Positions 22,247 to 32,282 of a DNA stretch of 64,000 bases are shown here, one piece after another (position 1 is the stretch's first letter; every line of letters begins with the position of its first letter). The notes beneath the pieces were generated by a model. That model worked only from the letters and a program-made list of their open reading frames with translations, was not told the origin of the DNA and made no database searches. The stretch comes from Cladorrhinum sp. PSN259 (Eukaryota; Ascomycota; Sordariomycetes; Sordariales; Podosporaceae): assembly GCA_033725935.1 (NCBI GenBank), contig MU867073.1, positions 248,001-312,000 of the forward strand. Direction: 5' to 3'. Made by a program: the position numbers and the translations under genes.

Positions 22247-23269
22247 CTTGACAGCTTCTTCTTTTTCTGAATCTTAATTCTCCCAATCCAATCCCGTTGA
22301 AGGAATCTCAATCGTCGTCGGTTTTTGATGTAGTTAAAGCTAGGTAAAGTATCCAAGCTCTCCCCTGTCGCAAACGGCAGCTTGACGTTAGTTGGTGTTG
22401 GTCCCTCTCCCTTCGGATCCGCAGGAATCTTAGTTCGTCGTCGGGTTTATCGTTTCATTCGTTCGCCTGCCTCGGTTGGTCTGTTTCGCTTCGGTTGGTG
22501 TCAGAAGAGGCAAAGCAAAAAAAGAGAGGCGCAATGCCACCAGAGAAACCGAACCCGAAATCGATGTTTGTTGCTTTGCCCTTTTTTTTTTTTTTTCAGA
22601 AGAGGACACGATACGCGGTTTCGGGTAAGAAAACCGACTTAGCAAAAATGTCTGGTGGCTTAATCCCTGTTCATGGCACGGCAATGATGCATGCCTTTGT
22701 GTCCACTAAAGACCAGAATATCCCCCCCCCCCCACCTTTGAGCAAGTCTGACCAATCACCAAGCCCATAACATGCCAGGGTGAGCCAATTGATGCAATGC
22801 AGATAGAGCTGCAAAGCTTCGAGGCTCATCTTTCTTTGTTGGAACTTGATCCCATTTGAGACTTGATGCTCCGGTCACAAGAGTATATGTAACTTTTGTA
22901 TCATGAGAGCCACGAACTTTTTCACTGCAGCAATTGTGTACTTGAAATCGGAACGCATTTGAGCTTGAAGGCTTCAACCCAATAAATACCCACGACAAGT
23001 TCCACGTTGCACTGCGTGTAAGCTATGACACACCTACACACATTGAGTGGTGCAACAGTGCCTTCAAATTAGCCGGCATATACATGCCACGACTGTATAT
23101 GGATATTCCTTTTACCAACCATTATCAAATCACTCAGGTGAGTTGACCATTCATTTGATATCTTTTATTATCCCATCACTCAAACCCCATCAGAGATCAA
23201 ATGTATCTGTCCTATGCTTCCAGACGCCAAAACGCCCAACCCTCCTTTTGCTCCATAAACACCGTCTGT
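22247..23269. other. Intergenic, about 1 kb
   Basis: Promoter side of erd2 and 3' side of rfc3. It contains a T run at about 22579-22594 and a C run near 22723. No gene seen. Confidence 0.4.
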
Positions 23270-24439
23270 TTAGATGCCCATGCTCATAAGATACATCTCA
23301 AGGATCCTCATGAACTTGGCCACAAACGCCTCGAGGTGGAAAATTACCTTAGTGCCCGTCTTGATCCGATGCTCATAAAAGGCGGACCACTTAATAACCT
23401 CTGGCTTGAGCGCATCATCGATCATTGGAATCAGCTTGAATGTGAGCGTCTTGAGAATCGTGGTGGGAGGTATGCAGTGTGTCAAGAGGTCGTATAGCTT
23501 CGCGCGGACCTGAAGGATGCGTGCAGGCGTGTGTTCCTCCATGATCTCCCTGGCAATCTGTCCGATCAGGGCTTCCCAGTCTGGTGGTGGGATTGGCGTG
23601 CTGTCTGTGACTTTTTCACTGCTTGGGGTTTAGAAATCAAACGTAATATCTGAGACACAATATTGGACTCACTTCTGCGCATGTACTGCCTCGTACATCA
23701 ACAATGCCTTCCGCAAGTTCCTGCCACTCTCCTCGGCAATTTTCTGATGCAACCCCTTAACTACTGGCCAGCCCTCCTTCTTGGCCGAGGAGGCAAGCAC
23801 ACTGCAAATATCCTCGTGTGTCGGTGCTGCTACCCGCACAAGCAATGTTCTTGATCGAATTGGGGCAATAATGTTGGCGGTCGAATTCGCAAGAAGAATA
23901 AGCCGGAGGTTTGGAGAGTATTTCTCCATAGTACGGCGCAGGGCAGCCTGTGCATCTCTGGTAAGGTGGTCCGCCTCATTGATGACGACCACTTTGAACT
24001 TTTGCTTTGCTGTCTGGTCGACCTGCTGTGTCTGCGCAACCTCCTTCAACAGGTCCTGAATGACCACTCTATCATAGTTGCCGACGTCGGATGGCGTAAT
24101 TTCAAGGTGGTAGATTGATTGGACGATATTGAACTCGAGCTTGCGGTTGCTGCTGGTCTGGAAGACGCGTGCATCGATCTTGATCTTCTCGACACCGGGT
24201 CCGAATAGCTCCTTCAATGTTGCAACAATTCTGGTCTTCTTTCCTGCGCCGGATGGACCATATACAAGGAGATGGGGGAAATCACCGCTGTTTGCCTGGG
24301 CATGCTGTCAGGGTCTGCTCGCCGTTCAACTGGAACTGCAGGGGTTTCTTACAAGGGAGCGCAATCGCTCTGATAAGTCATCATGATATGTGAGTGCGTC
24401 AAGCGACCGAGGTCGGTGTTTATCGACGATGAGAGCCAT
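23270..24439 (-). CDS. rfc3: Replication factor C subunit 3 (yeast Rfc5 orthologue)
   Basis: Small AAA+ subunit of the clamp loader that places PCNA on primed DNA; also part of checkpoint and cohesion RFC variants. Exons 24439-24353, 24295-23673 and 23618-23270 give 352 residues, the family length. The start MALIVDKHRPRSLDALTYH matches the conserved N-terminus. Walker A is GPSGAGKK, which lacks the usual final Thr/Ser and is followed by TRIV. Walker B is VVVINEADHLT with an Asn-Glu-Ala-Asp box; NLRLILLANSTANII and the SRC-like PIRSRTLLVRV follow. The third-exon acceptor is a tandem AAGCAG; using the upstream AG would add one residue. Nuclear. Identification is secure. Confidence 0.95.
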
Positions 24440-26282
24440 TGAGATTGTTTTTTTTTGGATTGGAGCTGGTCGTTTGCAGTCCGGGCGTGGAAGATAGGTG
24501 GTTGATGGCCTGGAAGTGAGATTTTGGGAGACGCGTCAAGATTCAAGAAGACGCGCCGCGCGAAATGGTCCTGAAAATCAATTAAGAATAGTCGCACGAG
24601 CCACCCAACCACAGTGTGTGCTCGTGTTTCTTGGCAAAGCGCCGCTCCCGAAGCTTACCTCGACGTCGGAAGCTTGGCGTTAGAGTAGGTCTCTTGTTCT
24701 TATTTTATTTTTGGGTAATTCGTCCTTGCATCATCGGACGATATCTTCCAAGTTACTTTTCCCCTGAAACTCTTGGCTTTAGAAAGGTGATGAAAGTTTG
24801 GCGTCGGTTTTCTGGGCCAACTCCAAAAATGGGGATTCTAGTTGTCTCGTCCTTTATCCAAATTCTTGTCAATTTCTCATCACACGCAGATGTCACATAA
24901 TTGAGAGGTATAAAATTTTCCCAACACAGATATGCAGCACAAAAGGCTGACGCGTCTTCACATAGCAACATTTCTTTAATCCATCTTCAACTGCCACTAG
25001 CGCAGCACGCCCCTACCGCTTTCCAAAGTTTAAACCGGTAGCATCGGTATTGTCTACTTAATCCGGTATGAGCAGAGACGGGATGTTTCCCAAACTTTTG
25101 AACGGACCGATCTCCTCCTTTCCCCCAACCTCTTTCCCCGAATCCTCACCTGTATCGACTCAAGACGCACGTGAGCGATTGAGGATGGGTGAAGAATGAG
25201 AAACCAGGGGGCCCACGGTTCCCAGCTAAACGCTTGCGCGTCATCGCGGAGATGGACCCTGACAACCCGGACTAGCTTGTCTCTCTGCTTGAGACTTATC
25301 CAAGCCCGGGCTGACGTACTGAACTGCCGTACTGGGGACTGGGTATCAAGCCCAGGACTGGGCACGGGAGACGCCCGGTTGACACTCCCACATACCGAGA
25401 CTTGGCAAATCCGGTCATCGTGATAACCATTTGATGCATGAAACGTTGAAACCGTCACACTCCTCGATAACAGCAGCAATTGAGCGACCCAATTGAAAAG
25501 GGCAGACAGCTGAGAAACCCGGGGAGAAACCGTCGGAGAGTGCCGTTTTCCAGTATATACTTAGCTCGACAAGCTTTTCTGCGCCGCTGAGCATGCTAGG
25601 CGTGCCGCCGGTTCATGGTATCTGCAAAGCAGATATAGCTAACGGGTATTCGGCCAGCTTTTGCCCTCTGCTAATCCGCTTGCTCTATGTCGATCACGTT
25701 GAGAAGTCTTGTTGGGCCAGCGACAGAATCCAACCCAAGACAAATCAATATGGTAGCGTAGGGGGGCTTGTACAGTCGTACCGCCTGTCTGGCTTCTGGA
25801 AATTCTCAACGGACGGCCGAGTACGTAGGCTGCGTTTCGTAACTTCAATGGTAATTCGGCATCATGCCCAAACATGGGAGTCCACGCACCCTCAGGAGCT
25901 GAGAGCTCCGCCGACCATTGGGGCACGTCCAAGTCTTGGATCCGGGAACCTCCTTGCTAGGCAACGTTAAGTTTACCGGGACACGCGGAGGGACGACAGG
26001 GCAGCAAGGCATTGTGGGATGTTCCCTACACGCACGCTGGACCCCTGCGGGGACCTGATGTGATCGGACCTTCAGGGACCTGAATCTGTTCGCAGTCAGC
26101 GTCTACTCCTATCTTTTCTCTGTACCTCCCCGAACCAAACCTTGGGTTTAAGTACATGTACTTTGGTTTGAAATGTTTTTGAACCGGCTTCTCGGGCATA
26201 TGTAGTACCTCCTCTTCTCTCATTGTTTACTCCCTTCTGGCACCTCGACACAATCGCCATTAAAAATACTGTGTAGGCGGTC
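24440..26282. other. Divergent promoter region, about 1.8 kb
   Basis: Lies between rfc3 (minus) and the LicD gene (plus). Open frames at 25054-25479 (minus) and 25593-25970 (plus) have no recognisable domain or splice context. No RNA gene seen. Confidence 0.4.
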
Positions 26283-27286
26283 ATGAAGTCCTCCATCCTC
26301 CACTTGCCCCGAGCTCGACTGACCCTTCCCATATGCTTTGCTCTCCTAATATCTTCCCTTATTTTTGGCGTAGCAGCAATATCTCGAACTTCGTCCTCGG
26401 GCGCACCAAGACGCCAGCAAGACTCGCCTCGTGGACGAACCACCCACCGCTCTAACACCGATGAGAAGTACTTCCACGAAGCCGGCGGAACCCTTGAGTT
26501 GAGCCACTATGACGGCCGCTACTTCCGTGGTGTAGTCCCTTACGAAGCCCACCGGGACGTCTTGACCCAGCTCATCCGGTCCTATCTCTCTGTGACCTCT
26601 TCCTTAGGAGTCGAGACCTGGATAGCGCATGGTACGCTCCTCGGATGGTGGTGGAACGGCCGAATCATGCCCTGGGATTACGACTTGGACGCACAAGTCA
26701 GCATCGCCACTCTAGACTTCATGTCCCACAACTTCAACGGGACTCTCCACGAATGGAAGTATGTTTTGGATTCCGAAGATGATGCCGACAATGAAACGTA
26801 TGTGGAAGGACAGGTGGTAACCAAAACATACCTCCTGGATGTCAACCCCAACTACATTGAAGTCGACAGGGGTCAGGGCAACAACGTGATTGATGCGCGG
26901 TGGATCGATGTCGAAACAGGCATGTTTGTCGATATCACCGCTTTGGTTGAACGACAACCAGATAGCATGCCTGGGTTATGGAGCTGCAAGAACTTCCATT
27001 ACTACCAGACAAGTGAGATCTGGCCGCTGAGAGACACAATCTTCGAAGGAGTTGAGGCGAAGATCCCCTTCGAGTTTGAGAAGATCTTGATTTCAGAGTA
27101 TGGGGAGAATAGCATGGTTGTTACTGAATGGGAGGGGTAAGTTATCGTACTCTTTATACTCTTGAAGGGGAGAGATAAGTTTGGATACTGACGTTTACGG
27201 TATTCAACAGGCATAAATGGCATCCTGACATTAAGGAGTGGGTTAAGAACGGGTGGAATGACACGAAGATGGAAAAGGTTCTATGA
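26283..27286 (+). CDS. LicD-family (fukutin/Mnn4-like) type II membrane phosphotransferase
   Basis: LicD-type proteins transfer phospho-groups (phosphocholine, mannosyl-phosphate or ribitol-phosphate) to glycans. Exons 26283-27136 and 27211-27286 (74-nt intron, GTAAGT...CAACAG) give 309 residues. A short basic N-terminus precedes one signal-anchor helix (~residues 14-34, LPICFALLISSLIFGVAAI), implying a Golgi type II membrane protein. The diagnostic block at ~116-136 reads HGTLLGWWWNGRIMPWDYDLD, with the DYDLD acidic motif of the nucleotidyltransferase-like fold. The aromatic WIDVETGMFVDITAL follows. The C-terminus has HKWHPDIKEWVKNGW. In fungi, the closest roles are mannosyl-phosphate transfer in cell-wall glycans, but substrate cannot be read from sequence. 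Confidence 0.85.
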
Positions 27287-27945
27287 TATGGCATGTTTTT
27301 TCTTGTATCTTTGACTGCTTTTGGGATAAGGGATTCTGGATTGGCGTTTTTGGATTATCTTCTTGTGGGCAACTGACCAGATGGTCTCGTTCTGTGTTGT
27401 AAATGTTTGGATGGTTTTACACTTTCAATAAGCCCAATCCTCACACACACAAACTCACCTCAGGATCAAGCTTCCGGCTGCCCGCCGCAGGTACCCATTA
27501 TAGTTTCCATCCCGGTTACACTTACCGGTCTAGGTAGGAATCGCATTATTCGGTCACTTCCTGCCACTTGAAGGAAACCGGAAGGAGCAAATGGAACCAG
27601 GACTGATATTTTGCCTGCCTGACCTCGAGAATGTTCAAGTGTCTGCCAGGCAGGCACACGATTACAGCGGCCTGGTTGTGACCTCCTCCGCTCCAACAAA
27701 CACCCATACTGTGACCTACCCGGAGCACACAGCTGGTTCAGTCCGGGGGTCCTCGCAGCCCCTCGTGCCCTGCTGAAGCGCCATCCCAACTATTTAAACC
27801 TTGCCGCTCTTTCTCAGAGCTCTCTCGCTTCCTCCTCAGCATCTCGCTCCCAGGGATTTTCGTTTTCCTAGGTCTGGGTAGGTCCTTCTACTTTTCTCTC
27901 ATCCAAGAACTTCCGCCTCTCTTCTTCATCCCCCGCATCGTCAAG
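27287..27945. other. Spacer and 5' leader of the Stc1-domain gene
   Basis: 659 bp; probable polyadenylation context (TTCAATAAGCCC near 27424) for the LicD gene, then C/T-rich promoter-like sequence. A 61-codon frame at 27591-27776 could be an upstream ORF; nothing supports it further. Confidence 0.4.
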
Positions 27946-29034
27946 ATGAATCGGCCCAACAACATCAGCGGCACAATCAAGTGCCAGATCGGCGGCGAGT
28001 ACAAGACTCGTGACCAATTCTCCAAGAGAGCTCTTGAGAAATACTCGAGGGCTTTGAAGTCCGGGTCCGCTACTCGTGAGAATTCTAGTATTTCCTGCAA
28101 TCGGCATACGCCCGGCCAGAATGACGAGATCAAGTGCCAGGGTCCTTGCGGCCAGTGGAAAGCCCGCGGCGGCTTCAGCAAGTCAACCTTGAAGAGGGGC
28201 AAGCACGTAAGTATACATTATCACTCTCTTCTAGGTTAGTAAATCACTGACAATACCTGCCTCATACAGTGGTGCTACCTCTGTACCGATTGGCAACTCC
28301 GAACCGAAGCCGGCGAGTCGCTCGCCCCTCCCGGCAGCGAGATCACCGACGATGACCGTCGCCCGGACGCTGCTGTGACCGCCAAGGACACACTCATTGA
28401 CTTCGAGGACAATGACGACACCAGATCTCTGGTCTTGACCGCTGCTACCATTGGAGGCGCCGCTTCGACCGTCTCAGTCTCCGCCTCTGTCGATATCGAT
28501 CCGTATCGCCATCTCACTGGCCGGATTCACTTGTCCCCTCCCCACCTTCGTCCGGCCGGGCTTCGTCCCCAGCGATTGGGCAACTCTCACCAAGGGTTTT
28601 ACACCTGGTCAGAGGAGGATGGTGCTTACGAGAAAGAGCGCTCCACGACTACCGGTCCGTCTTCGACGACTGGTGGCCCGTCCTCTGCTGGCCGCCCTAA
28701 CCCTGCTCCTGCTCCGGGCAAAGCTCCGATCCCCTTCACAGCCTATGGTCCTCAGGGTCAGCGTATTTCCATGGTCCGTGAGCCCTCAGTCATCTCCGTT
28801 CAGAGTAGGACCACCGCCACAACCGCCACCGCCCCTGAGCCGGTCAGAGTGAGCAGAAGCGGCTGGGCCAAGCCAGTAAGTACAGGATTCAAACTTTTAC
28901 ATACTGGTCCTCAGATACTAACTTCTCCTCAGCCCTCTCGGAAGACGGCGCCCCAAGTCCCAGCTTATTTGGAGGAGGGCTTTGTCAACAACGGCTTTGA
29001 CGACTACGACGGCGACTCTCCTGATGAGCTTTAG
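27946..29034 (+). CDS. Stc1-domain protein, candidate RNAi/heterochromatin adaptor
   Basis: In fission yeast, Stc1 is the LIM-like adaptor connecting the Argonaute complex with the H3K9 methyltransferase complex. Exons 27946-28206, 28270-28875 and 28933-29034, all phase 0, give 322 residues. The N-terminal ~100 residues carry the two-knuckle Stc1 pattern: IKC near residue 13, FSKRALEKY, ISC-NRH near 50, IKCQGPCGQWK, GGFSKSTLKRGK and WCYLCTDWQ. The second Cys expected in the first CxxC is Gly (CQIG), so one zinc ligand may be missing or supplied elsewhere. The rest is disordered, Ser/Thr/Pro-rich, with an acidic C-terminus. Many filamentous fungi have several Stc1-domain paralogues, so true Stc1 function is not assured. 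Dicer-like 2 is 3.2 kb away. Confidence 0.8.
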
Positions 29035-30019
29035 GCTCGCAATTGGTGATGGGGGGCATTGAAATAGGGTCTACATAGCAGCGTGTGTCTATAAAAGCGA
29101 CGCCTGAACTTTCGTCTGACAGCTACTATGCCTCTCTTGATGTGTCTCTAACTTTGATGTGTGCCTGATGATATGAGCCTATGCCTGATTTGATTGAAAA
29201 TATGCTTTCATTTTCACGCATTCGAGGTGTAATCTCTACAGAGGAAGTGTTCGTTGCGCTTTCTTAAGTTGAGAGGTTGCTATTTTCACGTAAGTTCAAG
29301 AATACTGATGGCCAGATATAACCAAAGCAAGTGTCAATTCAAGACGGAGCACACACAAAAGCTACAAACAGCATAAATATATACATGCAGACGAATAAAC
29401 TCAGGCAGGAAGTTACATCTTAAAGCGAAGAAATCATATACTCATCATATATAAGGAGACTTATACCAAAAGTTGAATTTGATTATTTATTTTAATAAAA
29501 AAGAATCACATCTAGAATCACAGGACCGTAAAAGGTGAAATTACTAATTACTAGCAAAGAGAAAAGGTATATATAATTAAAAAAGTGTATGCTTGTAATA
29601 TATGCCTTTGAAGCGGTAAATGGTTGCTAATATGTAGGAATGTACATTGTATATGAAATGTTTTCGCGACATTTTTCGAAGAAAATTAAACTATGCTAGA
29701 AATATACTGAACGTGGCGTTGGCATCTGGGCACAAAATGCGCAGCTGCTTGGGATTTTCAGCTGCTTGGCCGTAGTTTGCCGCTGAGTGGCTGTGTAGAC
29801 GAGAGGGAGCCTTCTCGAAATCTGGAGCAAACTAATTAGGTAGGTCATGATACCTGCATTAATAAGGAACACATCCCTGCGCGGTGTGTTTCAAGCCGTC
29901 CTTCTTGACAACAATGATAATCTTGTGTGGCCTTTGGATGGGATCTATTTTCTTCACTGACCCTAGAGACATTTATCTCAATACATACGGACCTGCACTG
30001 CACCATTTCATCTTCAATC
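29035..30019. other. Spacer with an AT-rich block
   Basis: Between the Stc1 gene and the HET gene. About 29330-29720 is clearly more AT-rich than its surroundings, with runs such as TATATATAATTAAAAAAG, and no gene. The frame open from 29927 has no ATG before 30020. Confidence 0.5.
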
Positions 30020-32011
30020 ATGACGGATAAAGGCTCTGGTGAGCCCCTGCCCGTTGAATGGGACGTTAAGCTTTGCAAATCTTGGATTTCAGACTGCCGC
30101 CACTTCAAGAATCACTATACTTGCAACCAGGATTGGGCTCGCAAGAGTTCGATATTCCCGTCTAGGCTGATTTATGTTGGAAAAGAAGACGAGCACCCAA
30201 GGCCCCTCCGTCTGCATGTGTTATCGACCGGCGGTGAGAGACAGCCACCATATATCACGCTGAGCCACTGCTGGGGCGGCGCCAATGTCTACACTCTGAA
30301 CCCAGGGACCCAGGATGAGATGATCAAGGCTATTCCGGTGGAGAAACTTGCCAGGAACTTTCAGGATGCGATACAAGTTACGCGAGCACTCGGCTACTCG
30401 TATATCTGGATTGATTCTCTCTGCATCATTCAGAACCAGCAGCGCAAGAAGGAGTGGGAGGCAGAATCTGCAAGGGACTGGACAGAACAGTCTTCGATCA
30501 TGGGCGATGTCTATCGGAATTCTGACCTCACGATCGCCGCCACCGGTGCAATGAACTCTCATGTAGGGTTCCTCAAACCTTCCATTGGCAGAGCGAGTCT
30601 AGACCGCTTCAAGGAGAGCCTTCAACGCGGCGTAGAAGAGTCTCCCCTCTGCCAAAGGGCGTGGGCCTTCCAAGAACGGTTGCTCTCCCCTCGAATGCTT
30701 CACTTTGGCGCCGACATGCTCTTCTGGGAGTGTCGGACCATGACTGCCTCGGAAGAGAACCATCGGGGGCATCTTAGAGGTAGAAAGATCAACGAGCGTT
30801 TAGATGGTAAACGTTACCCAACGGTAAAAGAGTCCGTGGCCTTCGAGGACGATCTCGAGGAGAAACTCAACTTGCCCAGAAACCCATGTTCTCTTGGACA
30901 CCAGCTTTACAGACAGTCACAGCGGCGGTTCTTGCATCCTCACTTGTGGGATGCCGCTGACCGCAATTACAACAACAGGTTCTCGTCCGGTCCTATCCAC
31001 GCTCCCCGTCTACGAGACATGCGCCCACAACAGAGCTTTGGTCGAGATTATCGTTCCGTGCGCGACCCGGCCATATACTCTCCCCAAATGCAACAAGCCG
31101 ACTTTAGGGTCGCGGCTGACGACAGAGACACGGGCTTGGATGGATTCCGGGGCTCTTTCGCGGCTCTGACTAGTCAGTTCACTGCCCTCGAGGCGGCTAC
31201 GTGGCAGAGTATTGCTCCGCCGGTAAACGAACTGGTCGACAATTTCCTGTTTCACCACCGCTGGTATGATCTGATCGGTATCTATTCGGCGGGCAAGTTG
31301 ACCTTCCAAAAGGACAAGCTGGTGGCCATCTCGAGTATTGCCAACGAGGTACAAAAATGCCACCCAGATAATACGTACGTCGACGGGCTGTGGAAAGAAA
31401 CCATTCACATGGACCTTTTGTGGTACGTCAAGGGTGGTGCTGGTGGCAGGCTCGGGCGGCTCCCGACCGAGCGTCATGCTGATAACGTCCTACCGTCGTG
31501 GACGTGGGCTTCAACAGCGGATTCCCTCATTGCTGACGGACTAGCGGACGGTGATATGTTCGACCCCCAGATTGTCAACATGGCCGAAATATTGGATGTG
31601 ACTCCCTCCAGCGCCATCAAAGCTACAAGATATGGTAGGAACACTGGACTACTTAGACTGCGAGGTGTGGTTATCAAGTGCAAAGTGCTAGAGGTACTGG
31701 AGGACGGGCAGTATCGACTTATGTACGAGAACGGGGAGAAGGAAGAGGAGGAGGAGGAGGTTGCTAGGATGTATCCTGATGTCAGGTTGGCACAGGAGGA
31801 TCAGGAGGATCAGGTCTCGATAGACTGCATTGGCATTCTAAAGGCAGAGGGAGTGGTCAAAGGTATCGTAGTGTCGTCTGTAAGCGATGATCAGGGCAAC
31901 ATTGTTTACAGACGCTGTGGTTATTTCTCAGCGAAAGATACGAGGTTTGGTGTCTCGCTCACAAGTAGTGAGTCGGGGGACTTATCGAGCCAAGTTATAA
32001 CAATCATTTAA
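30020..32011 (+). CDS. HET-domain (heterokaryon incompatibility) protein
   Basis: HET domains are TIR-like modules of fungal allorecognition; some trigger death when unlike strains fuse. Single exon of 663 residues; the start is the first ATG (MTDKGSGEPLPVEW). The domain opens near residue 78 with YITLSHCWGG, continues LARNFQDAIQVTRALGYSYIWIDSLCIIQ, then MGDVYRNSDLTIAATGA and ends about residue 200. The CQRAWAFQERLLSPRMLHFG block follows. An Arg-rich low-complexity insert lies at ~290-390. The late part has WASTADS and the usual C-terminal beta region, with a run of seven Glu. No NACHT or other signalling domain is attached, so it is a stand-alone HET protein. Allele-specific function cannot be inferred. 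Confidence 0.92.
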   Translation: MTDKGSGEPLPVEWDVKLCKSWISDCRHFKNHYTCNQDWARKSSIFPSRLIYVGKEDEHPRPLRLHVLSTGGERQPPYITLSHCWGGANVYTLNPGTQDEMIKAIPVEKLARNFQDAIQVTRALGYSYIWIDSLCIIQNQQRKKEWEAESARDWTEQSSIMGDVYRNSDLTIAATGAMNSHVGFLKPSIGRASLDRFKESLQRGVEESPLCQRAWAFQERLLSPRMLHFGADMLFWECRTMTASEENHRGHLRGRKINERLDGKRYPTVKESVAFEDDLEEKLNLPRNPCSLGHQLYRQSQRRFLHPHLWDAADRNYNNRFSSGPIHAPRLRDMRPQQSFGRDYRSVRDPAIYSPQMQQADFRVAADDRDTGLDGFRGSFAALTSQFTALEAATWQSIAPPVNELVDNFLFHHRWYDLIGIYSAGKLTFQKDKLVAISSIANEVQKCHPDNTYVDGLWKETIHMDLLWYVKGGAGGRLGRLPTERHADNVLPSWTWASTADSLIADGLADGDMFDPQIVNMAEILDVTPSSAIKATRYGRNTGLLRLRGVVIKCKVLEVLEDGQYRLMYENGEKEEEEEEVARMYPDVRLAQEDQEDQVSIDCIGILKAEGVVKGIVVSSVSDDQGNIVYRRCGYFSAKDTRFGVSLTSSESGDLSSQVITII

Positions 32012-32282
32012 TCAGATATGGTACATGCTCATCGTATATATCTCACAATATACTCGGTCTTGAAATACGGGAAGAAACAAGAGGCTGATCCTATGTAACT
32101 GCCTGACACCTGTGTAGCTCTTGGTAAGGCGTTATCAACTCTTATTTATGCCTCTTCTACCTACCTACTGTAGGTATTTTCACACCTGCTTATATCTTGT
32201 CGATGCAGTCTTGACTCCTTTTACGCTTAATTTATCAGTCGGTACGCATAAGTAATAAATGTCTACCGAGTGGTAAATATCC

